A stretch of DNA of 64,000 nt from Paratractidigestivibacter sp963605405 (GCA_963605405.1 CAVCUP010000003.1:62001-126000); one strand, 5' to 3'; positions 8,579 through 17,716 are shown, numbered from the stretch's first letter. Program-made: numbers and translations. The notes: generated by a model from the sequence alone, not told the origin.

Positions 8579-9295
8579 TTAATCGGCCAGGCGCCGGCCG
8601 ATGGCGTCGCACAGGAGCGCGCCCACGACCGTCTTCGCGTCCTCGATGCGGCCGTCGAGAACGGCGTCCACGAGCTCGCCCACCTCGACCAGGTCCACAT
8701 TGATGAACTCGTCCGCGTCCGGGCTCGACTTCGCGAACGATAGCCCGGTTGCCATATAGATATGGATCAGCTCGTCGCAGAAGCCGTCGGAGGTCGCGAT
8801 GGTGGTGAGGAACGCCATCTTCTCGGCGACCATGCCGGTCTCCTCGAGGAGCTCGCGGCCCGCGCACTCAAGCGGGTCCTCGCCGGGGTCGAGCTTGCCG
8901 GCGGGAATCTCGACCGTCACGCGGCTGAGCGCGGTGCGGTACTGGCGCACAAGGCAGATGCGGCCCTCCTCGGTGAGAGCCACGACCGCCACCGCGCCGG
9001 GATGGCGCACCACGTCGCGAAGCGCGCGGCGCCCGTCGGGCAGCTCCACCTGCAGGCGATTCACGTTGAAGATGCGGCCGGTCCAGGCGACGTCCTCGGT
9101 CAGGGGCCTTTCGGCGAGGCCCGCGTCGCGCGGGTCGTCCTCGCCGAGCACGAGCTCGCGCTCCACAGGCGCCCCGGACTCGTGCCCGGAGTCCCCGCGG
9201 TCTCCGTCGAAGGTGAAGGCGGCCACGGAACCGCGCATGTCGTCGACGGCCGCGCCGAGCTCGTCGGCCGCGTCGTTCTTGTTCTCTTCGCTCAT
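8579..9295 (-). CDS. NUDIX hydrolase, ADP-ribose pyrophosphatase type
   Basis: This 238-residue protein contains a complete NUDIX box (GKLDPGEDPLECAGREL followed by LEETGM). The context VEIPAGKL before the box and the RQYR segment are typical of ADP-ribose pyrophosphatases (NudF group), which split ADP-ribose into AMP and ribose 5-phosphate. The first ~60 residues are a variable, acidic extension. The ATG at 9295 has AGAGG eight bases upstream; a GTG at 9304 would add three residues. It follows purD by 61 bases on the same strand and is probably the last gene of a purA-degV-purD-nudix transcript. The substrate assignment is by resemblance only. Confidence 0.85.
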   Translation of the reverse strand: MSEENKNDAADELGAAVDDMRGSVAAFTFDGDRGDSGHESGAPVERELVLGEDDPRDAGLAERPLTEDVAWTGRIFNVNRLQVELPDGRRALRDVVRHPGAVAVVALTEEGRICLVRQYRTALSRVTVEIPAGKLDPGEDPLECAGRELLEETGMVAEKMAFLTTIATSDGFCDELIHIYMATGLSFAKSSPDADEFINVDLVEVGELVDAVLDGRIEDAKTVVGALLCDAIGRRLAD

Positions 9296-9356
9296 GTTGA
9301 GCACCTCTTCCTTTGGTGCCCTCCGCGACCGATGCGGGCCGAGGAGGGCTTCTGGG

Positions 9357-10646
9357 CTAGCGGCCCTGGATGCAGTGCAGGCCGATATCGGTGCGGAAGG
9401 TCTTGCCCTCGAAGTCGATGAGGTCGCAGGCGGCGTAGGCCTGGGCGCGGGCCTCCTCGAAGGTGGGGGCCACGGCGGTGACGTCCAGGACGCGGCCGCC
9501 GTTGGTGAGCACGCGGCCCTCCCCGTCGAGCCTGGTGCCGGCGTGGTAGACGGTCACGCCCTCCAGCGCGGCGGCGTCCTCGATGCCGGTGATGACCTTA
9601 CCCTTCTCATAGGAGCCGGGGTAACCCGCCGAGGTGAGGACCACGGATACGGCCCAGTCGTCGCCCCATCGCACGTCCTTGGCGTCGAGGGTGCCGTTGT
9701 CGCAGGCGAGGAACACGCTCACCAGGTCCGCCTGCATGCGCGGAAGGACGACCTGGGTCTCCGGGTCGCCGAAGCGCGCGTTGAACTCCAGGACCTTCGG
9801 GCCCTCGGAGGTGAGCATGAAACCGCCGTAGAGGCAGCCGGAGTAGTTGATGCCCTCGGCCGCGAGCTCGGCCACCACGCGCTTCTCGATGTCGATCATC
9901 TGCGCGAGCTCGTCGTCGGTGACCATGGGGACGGGGCTGTAGACGCCCATGCCGCCCGTGTTGGGACCCTTGTCGCCGTCGAGGGCGCGCTTGTGGTCCT
10001 GGGCGGTGGCGAGAGGGACGAGCGTCTTGCCGTCGGTGAGAGCCAGAAGCGAGCACTCGGGGCCCTCCATCATCTCCTCGACGACGACCGTCGCGCCGGC
10101 CTCGCCGAAGACGCCGGAGAAGCACTCGTGGACCCCCTCGAGGGCCTCCTCGGTGGTCTTGGCCACGATGACGCCCTTGCCGGCCGCGAGGCCGTCGGCC
10201 TTGACCACGATGGGGCCGCCGACCTGCTGCACGTAGGCCGCGCACTCGTCCTCGCTGGTAAAGCTGCGGTAGGCGGCGGTGGGCACGCCGGCGCGCGCCA
10301 TGACCTGCTTGGCGAACTTCTTGCTGCCCTCCATCTGGGCGGCCTCGCCCGAGGGGCCGAAGCACGGGATGCCCGCCGCGCGCACGGCGTCCGCCACGCC
10401 CGCCACGAGCGGGGCCTCCGGGCCGATGACCACGAGGCCGATTCCGTGGGAAGAGGCCCACTCGGCGACGGCTGCGGGGTTCTCGGCATCGAGGTCGACC
10501 GTCTCGGCGAGCCCGCTCGTGCCGCCGTTGCCGGGCGCCGCGTAGATGCGGCCAGCGCGGGGGGACTCGGCGAGCTTGACGAGAAGCGCGTGCTCCCGGC
10601 CGCCGGATCCGAGCAGAAGGATATCGGTCTTTTCGTTCGTGGCCAT
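9357..10646 (-). CDS. purD: Phosphoribosylamine-glycine ligase
   Basis: This 429-residue protein has the usual GARS length and the full ATP-grasp order. The N-terminal GSGGREHAL segment is the PurD signature. It is followed by GPEAPLVAGVAD, KVMARAGVPTA-like ATP-grasp sequence, KADGLAAGKGV, GPECSLLA and the metal-binding NARFGDPETQ motif. The enzyme joins phosphoribosylamine and glycine with ATP in the second step of IMP synthesis. It lies downstream of purA and a DegV protein on the same strand, while the other purine genes of the window (purE, purF, purM, purN) are 38 kb away across the origin. The assignment is secure. Confidence 0.97.
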   Translation of the reverse strand: MATNEKTDILLLGSGGREHALLVKLAESPRAGRIYAAPGNGGTSGLAETVDLDAENPAAVAEWASSHGIGLVVIGPEAPLVAGVADAVRAAGIPCFGPSGEAAQMEGSKKFAKQVMARAGVPTAAYRSFTSEDECAAYVQQVGGPIVVKADGLAAGKGVIVAKTTEEALEGVHECFSGVFGEAGATVVVEEMMEGPECSLLALTDGKTLVPLATAQDHKRALDGDKGPNTGGMGVYSPVPMVTDDELAQMIDIEKRVVAELAAEGINYSGCLYGGFMLTSEGPKVLEFNARFGDPETQVVLPRMQADLVSVFLACDNGTLDAKDVRWGDDWAVSVVLTSAGYPGSYEKGKVITGIEDAAALEGVTVYHAGTRLDGEGRVLTNGGRVLDVTAVAPTFEEARAQAYAACDLIDFEGKTFRTDIGLHCIQGR

Positions 10647-10699
10647 GTGTTCCTCCTAGTAAACGAAGTGCGGGTAACCTTAGGTATTCGCAGGGGCGC

Positions 10700-11650
10700 C
10701 TAGCCCTCGTCCGGGTTCTTTATGAGCCCTTGGGGCAAAGGCCCCGTGGCGCCGGCCTTTATGTAGAGCGACTTCGGCGCGAAGGCCACGCCGGCGGCGT
10801 CCGCGCCGAGGCTCGCCATTATGGCGGGGCTCGTCCGGCCCCGGCCGAGCCGCATCGAGCAGAACTCGTTGGTGTCGAGGGGCTTCTCCAGCGCGCGCAG
10901 GGTCTTGGAGCCGCCGAAGCCCATGACGGCGTACACGAGGTCGCCGTCATGGGCGGCGACCGAGCTCATGGCGTGCGCCGCGCGCGCACAAAGGTCGGCG
11001 AGGTCGGTCGAGCGGGCCAACGCCGTCCATTCCCCGTGGTTGAGCAGGAAGAGCGTGCGCTCTCCCACCACGCGCAGCCGGAGGGAAGAGGCGCGGGCCA
11101 TGATCCCGGAGCGCTTGCGGCGCACCGACTCCTGGACGATGGGCGCCGACGCCTCGGGAATGAAGAGCAACCTGACCTCGCGGGCAAGCTCCCGGGCTCG
11201 GTCCACGGCGTCCTCGAACGCGACGCCCTGGGTGCGCGCGCAGGCCAGGCGCTCGACGGTCATGCCGAGCCCCACGGAGGTCACTCCCGCGTCCACGGTG
11301 CGCATCACGAGGCCGCAGCCGTCGGCGGCGAGGCCCGCGTACGCCTCCTCGGCGGCGGCCCATGACCCCGTGCTGGGGAGCGACGAGCACACCGTCACGA
11401 TTCGGTCGTAGCCCTCGTCGTAAAGGCGCTCGTAGACCGCGCGGAACTCCTCGGCCGTCGGCCTCGTCGCGACGGCCATGCGCCGACGCTCGAGGGCCGC
11501 GCGGGCCTCGTCGCGGTCCTCGTCGTCGCGCAGCACGCGGCCGCCGACCTCGATGCCCAGGGGCATACACACGACCTCCAGCCGCGAGATGATCTCGGGC
11601 GGGAGGTCGCAGGTGCTGTCACAGACTATGGCGAATGGGTGCTGAGCCAC
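10700..11650 (-). CDS. DegV family fatty-acid-binding protein
   Basis: This 316-residue protein begins FAIVCDSTCDLPPEI, the DegV N-terminal signature. It continues with TSLPSTG-like (CSSLPSTGSW) and SVGLGM segments that bind the carboxylate of a fatty acid. In Firmicutes such proteins (FakB) present fatty acids to the kinase FakA; no FakA is in this window. I start at the GTG at 11650, which has GAGG upstream and leaves 16 bases to purA; an upstream ATG would overlap purA. Its place between purA and purD is probably only operon packing. The C-terminal third is less typical of the family. Confidence 0.8.
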   Translation of the reverse strand: MAQHPFAIVCDSTCDLPPEIISRLEVVCMPLGIEVGGRVLRDDEDRDEARAALERRRMAVATRPTAEEFRAVYERLYDEGYDRIVTVCSSLPSTGSWAAAEEAYAGLAADGCGLVMRTVDAGVTSVGLGMTVERLACARTQGVAFEDAVDRARELAREVRLLFIPEASAPIVQESVRRKRSGIMARASSLRLRVVGERTLFLLNHGEWTALARSTDLADLCARAAHAMSSVAAHDGDLVYAVMGFGGSKTLRALEKPLDTNEFCSMRLGRGRTSPAIMASLGADAAGVAFAPKSLYIKAGATGPLPQGLIKNPDEG

Positions 11651-11666
11651 GAAGCCTCGGTGCCTC

Positions 11667-12947
11667 TTACTTCCAGTAGCGGTTGATGGTCTGCTCGCGG
11701 TCGGGGCCGACGGTAATGATGCTCGCGCGCACACCGGAGACCTGCTCGAGGAAGTCGATGTAGTCCTTGGCCTCGCGCGGCAGCTTGTAGAAGTCGCGCA
11801 CGCCGGAGATGTCGCACTTCCAGCCGGGAAGCGTCTCGTAGACCGGCTTGGCGTGGTAGAAGACGCCCTGGTGCTCGGGGACGGTCGTGTAGGTCTTGCC
11901 GTCGCACTCGTAGGCCACGCAGACCTTGATCTCGTCGAGGCAGCCGAGGACGTCCAGCTTGGTGATGGCCAGGTCAGTGAGGCCGTTCACGCGCGCGGCG
12001 TAATTGACCACGACGGCGTCGTACCAACCGCAGCGGCGCTTACGGCCGGTGGTCACGCCGTACTCGTGGCCGACCTCGCCGAGAAGGTCGCCCGTCTCAT
12101 CGAAGAGCTCGGTCGGGAAGGGGCCGGAGCCGACGCGGGTAAGGTAGGCCTTGGCCACGCCGAGGACGCGCTTGATGTGAACGGGGCCCACGCCGGAACC
12201 GGTGACGGCGCCGCCGGCGGTGCAGTTGGAGGAGGTCACGAACGGGTAGGTGCCGTGGTCGATGTCGAGCATCGTGGCCTGGGCGCCCTCGAAGAGGATG
12301 TTCTTGCCGCTCTCGAGCTGCTCGTTGAGGAAGAGCGAGGACTCGACGATGTAGGGGCGGATGCGCTCGGCGTAGGGCAGGTAGGTCTCGCAGATCTGGT
12401 CGACCGTGTAGGTCGGCATCTCGTAGATCTTCTCGAGGATGGGGTTGGTATAGGCCAGGGCCGCCTCGAGCTTCTCGCGGAAAATCTTCTCGTCGAGCAT
12501 GTCCTGGATGCGCAGGCCGATGCGGTTCATCTTGTCCATATAGCAGGGGCCGACGCCGCGCTTGGTAGTGCCGATGAGGTTCTTGCCGAGCTTCTTCTCG
12601 TGGGCGCCGTCGAGGTCCTTGTGGTAGGGCATGACGATGTGCGCGTTGCCCGAGATCTTGAGGTTCTGGGCCGAGATGCCCTGCTCAGCGAGCATGTCGA
12701 TCTCGCCGAGGAGAATCTCGGGGTCGACGATGCAGCCGTTGCCGATCACGGGGAAAGTGCCCTCGTACATGACGCCGGACGGAACCTGGTGAAGCGCGAG
12801 CTTCTTGCCGTTGGCGATGACGGTGTGGCCGGCGTTCGCGCCGCCGGCATAGCGGCAGACGACGTCGAAGTCGCCGGAAATGAGGTCGGTGACCTTACCC
12901 TTGCCCTCGTCGCCCCACTGCGTACCCACGAGAACTGATGCGGACAT
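11667..12947 (-). CDS. purA: Adenylosuccinate synthetase
   Basis: This 426-residue enzyme converts IMP and aspartate to adenylosuccinate with GTP. The sequence has the GTP-binding loop GTQWGDEGKGK at the N-terminus, the NAGHT motif with the catalytic His, GTTKRGVGP, and TTGRKRRCGWYD. Length is typical of the family. The ATG at 12947 has AGAGG upstream and gives the usual MSASVLVGTQWG start; an ATG at 12971 would add eight residues and is less likely. It heads a probable purA-degV-purD-nudix unit with a -10 element just upstream. Confidence 0.97.
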   Translation of the reverse strand: MSASVLVGTQWGDEGKGKVTDLISGDFDVVCRYAGGANAGHTVIANGKKLALHQVPSGVMYEGTFPVIGNGCIVDPEILLGEIDMLAEQGISAQNLKISGNAHIVMPYHKDLDGAHEKKLGKNLIGTTKRGVGPCYMDKMNRIGLRIQDMLDEKIFREKLEAALAYTNPILEKIYEMPTYTVDQICETYLPYAERIRPYIVESSLFLNEQLESGKNILFEGAQATMLDIDHGTYPFVTSSNCTAGGAVTGSGVGPVHIKRVLGVAKAYLTRVGSGPFPTELFDETGDLLGEVGHEYGVTTGRKRRCGWYDAVVVNYAARVNGLTDLAITKLDVLGCLDEIKVCVAYECDGKTYTTVPEHQGVFYHAKPVYETLPGWKCDISGVRDFYKLPREAKDYIDFLEQVSGVRASIITVGPDREQTINRYWK

Positions 12948-12983
12948 TCTCTTCCTCTCGTCGAGAGACATAATTACTTTCCC

Positions 12984-12989
12984 AGTATA
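12984..12989 (-). promoter_or_regulatory. Putative purA promoter (-10 element)
   Basis: On the minus strand TATACT lies 37 bases before the purA start, in the purA-dnaB spacer. No good -35 was found 17 bases upstream, so this is a weak promoter call based on the -10 only. Confidence 0.35.
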
Positions 12990-12995
12990 GGCGTG

Positions 12996-14384
12996 TTATT
13001 CATCGTATCGGTTGTCTATCTCCACGAACTTGGTGGAGGTGGCGAGGAAGGTGAGGGGCACGTCGGCGATGGAGCCCGAGCGGTTCTTGGCGATGATGAA
13101 GGTCGTCTCCCCCATGGCAGGGCGGTCCTCACGCGCCGCCTCGTCCTCGCTCATGGAACGGTCGAGGAAGCAGACGATGTCGGCGTCCTGCTCGATGGAG
13201 CCGGATTCACGCAGGTCGGAGAGCTGCGGGCGCTTGCCGGTTCGGTTCTCGACGGTACGGTTGAGCTGTGAGAGGGCCACGACAGGGACCTCGAGGTCCT
13301 TGGCCATGATCTTGATTCCGCGCGACATCTCGCCGACCTCGGTGGCGCGGGAGTCGGCTCGGTGCCCGCCTTCCGGCGGGGATACGAGCTGCAGATAGTC
13401 GATGATCACGAGGCCGAGCTTCTTGCCGCGAAGGATTCGGCGGGCCTTGGCGCGGATCTCGGTCACGGTGGTGCCGGGGGTGTCGTCGATCACGATGTCG
13501 AGAGACGCGAGGTTGTTCGTGGCCTCGAGGATCTGAGGCCACTGGTCGGGCTTGATGCGCGCCGATCGGATGTCCTGCAGGCCGATGTGGGCCTCGGCGG
13601 CGAGCAGGCGCTGCGCGATCTCGGCCTTGGACATCTCGAGCGAGAAGAACGCGACGGAGGCGCCGTGGAAGGCGGCGTTCGTGGCCAGGTTCAGCGAGAA
13701 GGACGTCTTGCCCACGCCCGGGCGGGCGCCGAGGACGATCATCTGGCCGGGACGCAGGCCAAGCAGGCACTCGTCGATCTTTGGGAAGCCGGTGGAGACG
13801 CCGAGGGCGCGGTCGGGGGAACTGGCCTGCTCCTCGAGCTCGTCATAGAGATGCGCCATGATCTCGTCGAGGGACTCCTCGCTTTGGCGCACGTCGCGGT
13901 TGGTGACGTCGAGAAGCATCTTCTCGGCACGGTCCACCACTTCCTTCGTGTCCTCGGGGGCATCGAAGGCGAGGGCGGTGATCTGCGCGGAGGCCTGGAT
14001 CATCTTGCGCAGGGTGGTGTCTCGATGGAGCATCTCGAGGTGACGGCGCCACCCAACGAGAGCCAGTGAGTTGTTGCCGAGGCCGAGCAGGAACGAGTGG
14101 CCGCCGACCTTCTCTAAGTCGCCCTGCGTCTTCAGATAGTCGGCCAGGCTGATGGTGTCCACCGGCAGGTTCTTGTTGAACATATCCGTGATCGCCTGGA
14201 AGATGATGCGGTGCGCAGGGTGAAAGAAATCGTCGGGCTTGAGCGAGATGAGGCATTCCTGCTTGGCCTCCTCACTAATCATCATGGCCGAGAGAACCGA
14301 GGACTCGGCCTCAAGGTCCTGGGGCATCTGCCGCCCTTCCTCCATGGTCAACATGGTCGGGCTCATTCCGTAGTCGTCTGCCAC
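12996..14384 (-). CDS. dnaB: Replicative DNA helicase DnaB
   Basis: This 462-residue hexameric helicase has an N-terminal domain beginning PQDLEAESSVLSAMM, and a RecA-like motor with Walker A GARPGVGKTS, FFSLEMSKAE, LVIIDYLQL, and the arginine-rich VPVVALSQLNR region. No intein or insertion is seen. I chose the GTG at 14384, which has GAGAGG upstream; upstream in-frame codons would translate the DnaA-box-like region. Four 9-mers resembling the local DnaA boxes lie 80-180 bases upstream, so DnaA may regulate it. It is followed by purA 48 bases on. Confidence 0.96.
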   Translation of the reverse strand: MADDYGMSPTMLTMEEGRQMPQDLEAESSVLSAMMISEEAKQECLISLKPDDFFHPAHRIIFQAITDMFNKNLPVDTISLADYLKTQGDLEKVGGHSFLLGLGNNSLALVGWRRHLEMLHRDTTLRKMIQASAQITALAFDAPEDTKEVVDRAEKMLLDVTNRDVRQSEESLDEIMAHLYDELEEQASSPDRALGVSTGFPKIDECLLGLRPGQMIVLGARPGVGKTSFSLNLATNAAFHGASVAFFSLEMSKAEIAQRLLAAEAHIGLQDIRSARIKPDQWPQILEATNNLASLDIVIDDTPGTTVTEIRAKARRILRGKKLGLVIIDYLQLVSPPEGGHRADSRATEVGEMSRGIKIMAKDLEVPVVALSQLNRTVENRTGKRPQLSDLRESGSIEQDADIVCFLDRSMSEDEAAREDRPAMGETTFIIAKNRSGSIADVPLTFLATSTKFVEIDNRYDE

Positions 14385-14466
14385 CTCGTGCCTCTCTCCC
14401 TTGGTTAGTGGCGCTATTCTACCCGGCGGCGCAATACGGGGCGACAGCGCGAGGGCAGCGCGCCCG

Positions 14467-14559
14467 CTTTCAACATCGCCCCAAACGCCTAAGCGGGCAA
14501 TATGCGAGTTTTCAACGTTTTCAACATTCACGAGACGTAAATAATTCGGGTTTTCAACA
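14467..14559. promoter_or_regulatory. Cluster of DnaA-box-like 9-mers upstream of dnaB
   Basis: Four same-orientation 9-mers occur at 14467 (CTTTCAACA), 14509 (TTTTCAACG), 14518 (TTTTCAACA) and 14551 (TTTTCAACA). They match the TTTTC(A/G)ACA motif clustered around dnaA. The spacings of 42 and 33 are near whole helical turns. The rest of 14385-14681 shows no gene. Confidence 0.5.
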
Positions 14560-14681
14560 TTCAGACGGGGTTGCACGCAAAGCAGCCGTGACCGAGGGGC
14601 TGGGTACCCGGCCGGCACGGACAACAAACAGCCGAATCTGTAAACGCCGAGGTAGGAGACTTATTCTGTAATTCTCGGCAC

Positions 14682-14717
14682 AAAAAACTCCCTTCGGGCC
14701 GCAAGACCCGAAGGGAG
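14682..14717 (-). terminator. Intrinsic terminator after rplI
   Basis: CTCCCTTCGGG at 14688-14698 pairs with CCCGAAGGGAG at 14707-14717, followed on the minus strand by six T. It ends the rpsF-to-rplI transcript. The ~100 bases between it and rplI show no gene. Confidence 0.9.
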
Positions 14718-14820
14718 CCTTCAAAGCAGTTTAAGACCGACAATCGCAGCCTTAGTAGTCCCGCTTACCTGCGGCTGATGTAGAAAACCGCAGTTAGCGC
14801 AGAGAACGCGGATAAGCGCG

Positions 14821-15339
14821 TTACTCGGCGACCTCAGAGGTCTCGGTCTCGACCTCATCGGCCTCGGCGACCTCCTCGGCAGCCTCCTCAGCCTCGGTCA
14901 CGCCGACCAGCACGGTCACCGTAGCGGCGATCTCGCGGTAGAAGTTGACCTCGACCTGGTGGGCGCCGACGCTCTTGATGGCGTTGCCGCGGCCGACGCG
15001 CTTGCGGTCGACCTCGGTGCCGAGCTGGGCCTTGATCGCATCGGCGATCTGAGCGGCGGTGACGGAGCCGAAGAGCTGGCCCTCCTCGCCGATCTTTGCG
15101 TCGACGGTCACGGACTTGCCGTCGATGGCGGCCTTGAGGGCCTCCGCGTTGGCGACGCGCTCGGCCTCGCGCTTCTCGATGTTCTTGCGGCGCTGCTCAA
15201 GCTGCTTGATGTTGCCCGGGGTGGCAGGCTGGGCGACCTTGTTGGGGAACAGGAAGTTCTCCGCGAAGCCCTGGGCGACCTCTACGATATCGCCCTCGCC
15301 GCCCTTGCCCCGAAGCTCCTCCATGAGGATGACTTTCAT
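14821..15339 (-). CDS. rplI: 50S ribosomal protein L9
   Basis: This 172-residue protein starts MKVILMEELRGKGGEGDIVEVAQGF, the L9 signature. The N-terminal rRNA-binding domain, the long connecting helix (about residues 45-75) and the C-terminal domain are all present. It is longer than the usual ~150 residues because of an acidic Glu/Ala tail from about residue 150. It is the last gene of the rpsF-ssb-rpsR-DUF2232-rplI series and is followed by a strong terminator. Its function is to bind 23S rRNA near the L1 stalk. Confidence 0.96.
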   Translation of the reverse strand: MKVILMEELRGKGGEGDIVEVAQGFAENFLFPNKVAQPATPGNIKQLEQRRKNIEKREAERVANAEALKAAIDGKSVTVDAKIGEEGQLFGSVTAAQIADAIKAQLGTEVDRKRVGRGNAIKSVGAHQVEVNFYREIAATVTVLVGVTEAEEAAEEVAEADEVETETSEVAE

Positions 15340-15384
15340 GGGTATCTCCTTCGGACGGTCGGCCTGAGCCGACCTTTAGTCTTG

Positions 15385-16452
15385 CTACAGTTCGCCCTGG
15401 ACGGGGTCGCCCTCTCCGCGCCTAAGGTGACGGAAGTTCGCCCATATGTCCAGAAGCCCCACGATGCTCAAAACGATGAACCTCGCCTCGAGGAAGACGC
15501 CGCACAAACCCGCGAAGACGCGCGTCCACACAGGGACCTCTCGATCCCCGAGCAGCCGCACGAGCACGGCAAGGCCTTGCGCCGCGAGGGCGTAGCGCAC
15601 GGTCAGAAGGGCGTTGCCCGAGACCATGAGCGTCGCGTCTCCCGCCATATCGCGTCTGGTGAACCAGACGGCGAATCCGGCGACGGCGGCCACGAAGACC
15701 GTCACGACCCAAAGCGGAAGGTCGAACTCGCCGAAGCGCGGCCAGTCGACCTTGCGGGCGCGCAGGCGAGAAGCCGCGAGGGCGCCGCCCGCGTAGGCGC
15801 ACACGACGTAGGCCGCGGCGGCCGTGGAGTATGCCGTCGGCCAGAGGAGGCCGAGCGCCCAGACCACGGTGTTCCAGTCGGCGGAGTCGAGCCCCGCTGC
15901 TTGGAACAGGTCGCGACTACTTGACGCGACCCCTACGACCTGCTCGGTCACGTTCGTTCCGCTCGCCGCGCAGACCGCCTCGGCAAACCCTATCTGGGCC
16001 GCCCAGGAGACCGCGACAACGGCGCACGCCGTGCCCGCGCCGAGCTTCCGCGCGCGCGAGAGAAGCGCGATCGCGATTGCGGGCACGACGGCCAGGAGCG
16101 CGTCGCCCGCCCCCTCGACGCCCCAGAAGGCGCCAACAAGGGCAGAAAGAACGACCGTGCCGGCGGATACCAGGGCGTTGATGCCCCAGGACCTGCCGGT
16201 TCCCGCCGCGAGGGCCCCGAAACCCACGAGCAGGGAGGCAATCGGCGCGAACAGCCCCGCCGAGATTGCCCCGAGTGCGCATATGGCGCATGCGAAGACG
16301 AGGGGAATCCCACCTTGAGCCTCTTTTTGGGGAGGCTTACCTGCGGGGACGATTCCCTTCTCGGGTTGCCGGGGACTCTTCCCGCCTAAGCCGCGCATCC
16401 CGTCGGGAACCGGGGGACACCCGTCATTGTGCGAAGAACCCACGACGCACAC
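15385..16452 (-). CDS. DUF2232 (YybS-like) integral membrane protein
   Basis: This 355-residue protein has a ~45-residue hydrophilic, proline-rich N-terminus, then about eight hydrophobic segments. The position between rpsR and rplI is the conserved location of YybS/DUF2232 proteins in Firmicutes, and the overall pattern (paired N-terminal helices, a long periplasmic loop around residues 165-205, C-terminal helices) fits. The family's role is unknown. The GTG at 16452 has GAGGA five bases upstream and lies 27 bases after the rpsR stop. Confidence 0.7.
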   Translation of the reverse strand: MCVVGSSHNDGCPPVPDGMRGLGGKSPRQPEKGIVPAGKPPQKEAQGGIPLVFACAICALGAISAGLFAPIASLLVGFGALAAGTGRSWGINALVSAGTVVLSALVGAFWGVEGAGDALLAVVPAIAIALLSRARKLGAGTACAVVAVSWAAQIGFAEAVCAASGTNVTEQVVGVASSSRDLFQAAGLDSADWNTVVWALGLLWPTAYSTAAAAYVVCAYAGGALAASRLRARKVDWPRFGEFDLPLWVVTVFVAAVAGFAVWFTRRDMAGDATLMVSGNALLTVRYALAAQGLAVLVRLLGDREVPVWTRVFAGLCGVFLEARFIVLSIVGLLDIWANFRHLRRGEGDPVQGEL

Positions 16453-16479
16453 GCCCTTCCTCGAGTAAAGACCCGTTCG

Positions 16480-16752
16480 TTAGCCGCGGTTGCGGCCGCC
16501 GCGGCTGGAGACCACGGGAACGGTGTAGGGCAGAAGGGCCATCTCGCGAGCGCGCTTAATGGCGTTGGCGATGTCCCTCTGGTGCTGCGTGCAAGCGCCA
16601 GTGACGCGGCGCGGCTTGATCTTGCCGCGGTCGGTCATGTACTTACGAAGAAGCTGCGTGTCCTTGTAGTCGATGAACGCAGTCTCCTCCTTGCAGAACT
16701 GGCAGAACTTGCGACGCGGCTGGCGCGAAAAATCTTGCTTCTGCTGAGCCAT
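16480..16752 (-). CDS. rpsR: 30S ribosomal protein S18
   Basis: This 90-residue protein has the S18 core (FIDYKDTQLLRKYMTDRGKI and TGACTQHQRDI). It carries the cysteine-containing CQFCKEE motif, so it is the zinc-type (C+) paralogue rather than the C- form expressed under zinc starvation. It pairs with S6 on the 30S platform, and rpsF is two genes upstream in the same unit. Confidence 0.97.
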   Translation of the reverse strand: MAQQKQDFSRQPRRKFCQFCKEETAFIDYKDTQLLRKYMTDRGKIKPRRVTGACTQHQRDIANAIKRAREMALLPYTVPVVSSRGGRNRG

Positions 16753-16794
16753 GTCTTGTTGCCTTTCGTGTGGCGGCCTCGCGGCCGCCGATGA

Positions 16795-17301
16795 TTAAAA
16801 CGGGATGTCCTCGTCGTAGACGTCCGCGGGGGGCGGGGTCTGGACGGGACGGGCCGCAGGCGCCGGCGCCGAGTAAGACGGGGCTGATGCCTGATAGCCC
16901 TGGTTGACCTGGTTGTAGGACTGGCCGCCCTGGGCCTGATAGCCCTGCTGCCCGCCCTGCTGGGCGCCGTTGCGGCCGTTCATGAAGTCGAGATCGTCGA
17001 CGATGACCTCGATCTTTGAGCGGCGGCCGCCCTCCTTGGCCTCCCAGGAGCTGTAGCGAAGCCTGCCTTCGATGGCAACCTTCGAGCCCTTGGAGAGAAA
17101 GCGGGAAAGCGGTTCGGCGCGGGCGCCGAAGACCACGCAGTCGATGAAGTTCGGGTATTCCTCCCACTCACCAGTCTGCTGGTTGCGACGGCGGTCGTTG
17201 ACCGCGACGCCGAGGTGCAGGATCTGGGTGCCGGACGCGGTCGCGCGCAGCTCGGGGTCCCTCGTGAGGTTGCCCGTGATCATCACCTTGTTGATGCTCA
17301 T
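16795..17301 (-). CDS. ssb: Single-stranded DNA-binding protein
   Basis: This 168-residue protein has an N-terminal OB fold of about 110 residues (MSINKVMITGNLTRDPELR, then FIDCVVFG and SKVAIEGRLRYSSWE). A Gly/Gln/Tyr-rich flexible linker follows. The conserved acidic tip at the end, DEDIPF, recruits partner proteins. It lies between rpsF and rpsR, the normal place in bacteria, and is coexpressed with them. Confidence 0.97.
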   Translation of the reverse strand: MSINKVMITGNLTRDPELRATASGTQILHLGVAVNDRRRNQQTGEWEEYPNFIDCVVFGARAEPLSRFLSKGSKVAIEGRLRYSSWEAKEGGRRSKIEVIVDDLDFMNGRNGAQQGGQQGYQAQGGQSYNQVNQGYQASAPSYSAPAPAARPVQTPPPADVYDEDIPF

Positions 17302-17347
17302 CTGTCCACTTCCTCTCTTTGCAGGCGCTACGCCTGCGCTTCCATGC

Positions 17348-17641
17348 CTAGTCCCTGTCCTCGCGGCGCACGATCATGTGGCGCTTGACAGCGTCGTTGA
17401 TGCGCAGGACGCGGTCGAGCTCCGTGATCTGCGTGGGGTCTGCGTGGAAGTTGATGAGGGTGTAGTCACCCTCGGTGAGGTTGTCGATCCCAAAGGCGAG
17501 CTTGCGCTTGCCCCAGTCCTCGACGCTGTCGATGACGCCGCCCTCGGCGGTCACAGCAACCTCGATGCGCTTCATAGCGCCCGCGCGCTGCTCCTCGTTG
17601 GAAGTAGGATCGACAAAATACAGCAGTTCATAAGCCTTCAT
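17348..17641 (-). CDS. rpsF: 30S ribosomal protein S6
   Basis: This 97-residue protein starts MKAYELLYFVDPT at an ATG with a near-perfect AGGAGGTGA upstream, so the start is secure; a longer frame to 17707 is not used. The DWGKRKLAF segment is the S6 hallmark. It leads the S6-SSB-S18 operon and has a plausible sigma-70-like promoter about 80-100 bases upstream. Confidence 0.97.
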   Translation of the reverse strand: MKAYELLYFVDPTSNEEQRAGAMKRIEVAVTAEGGVIDSVEDWGKRKLAFGIDNLTEGDYTLINFHADPTQITELDRVLRINDAVKRHMIVRREDRD

Positions 17642-17716
17642 GTGGTCACCTCCTCTGGGCTGATGGCTCCGGGAAGTGAAGGTGCACCCGGAGCAGGAAA
17701 GTTCCAAGGGGGGATG

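Noticed and set aside
12947..12971. purA start at 12971
   Set aside because: The ATG at 12947 has a better ribosome binding site and gives the normal PurA N-terminus.
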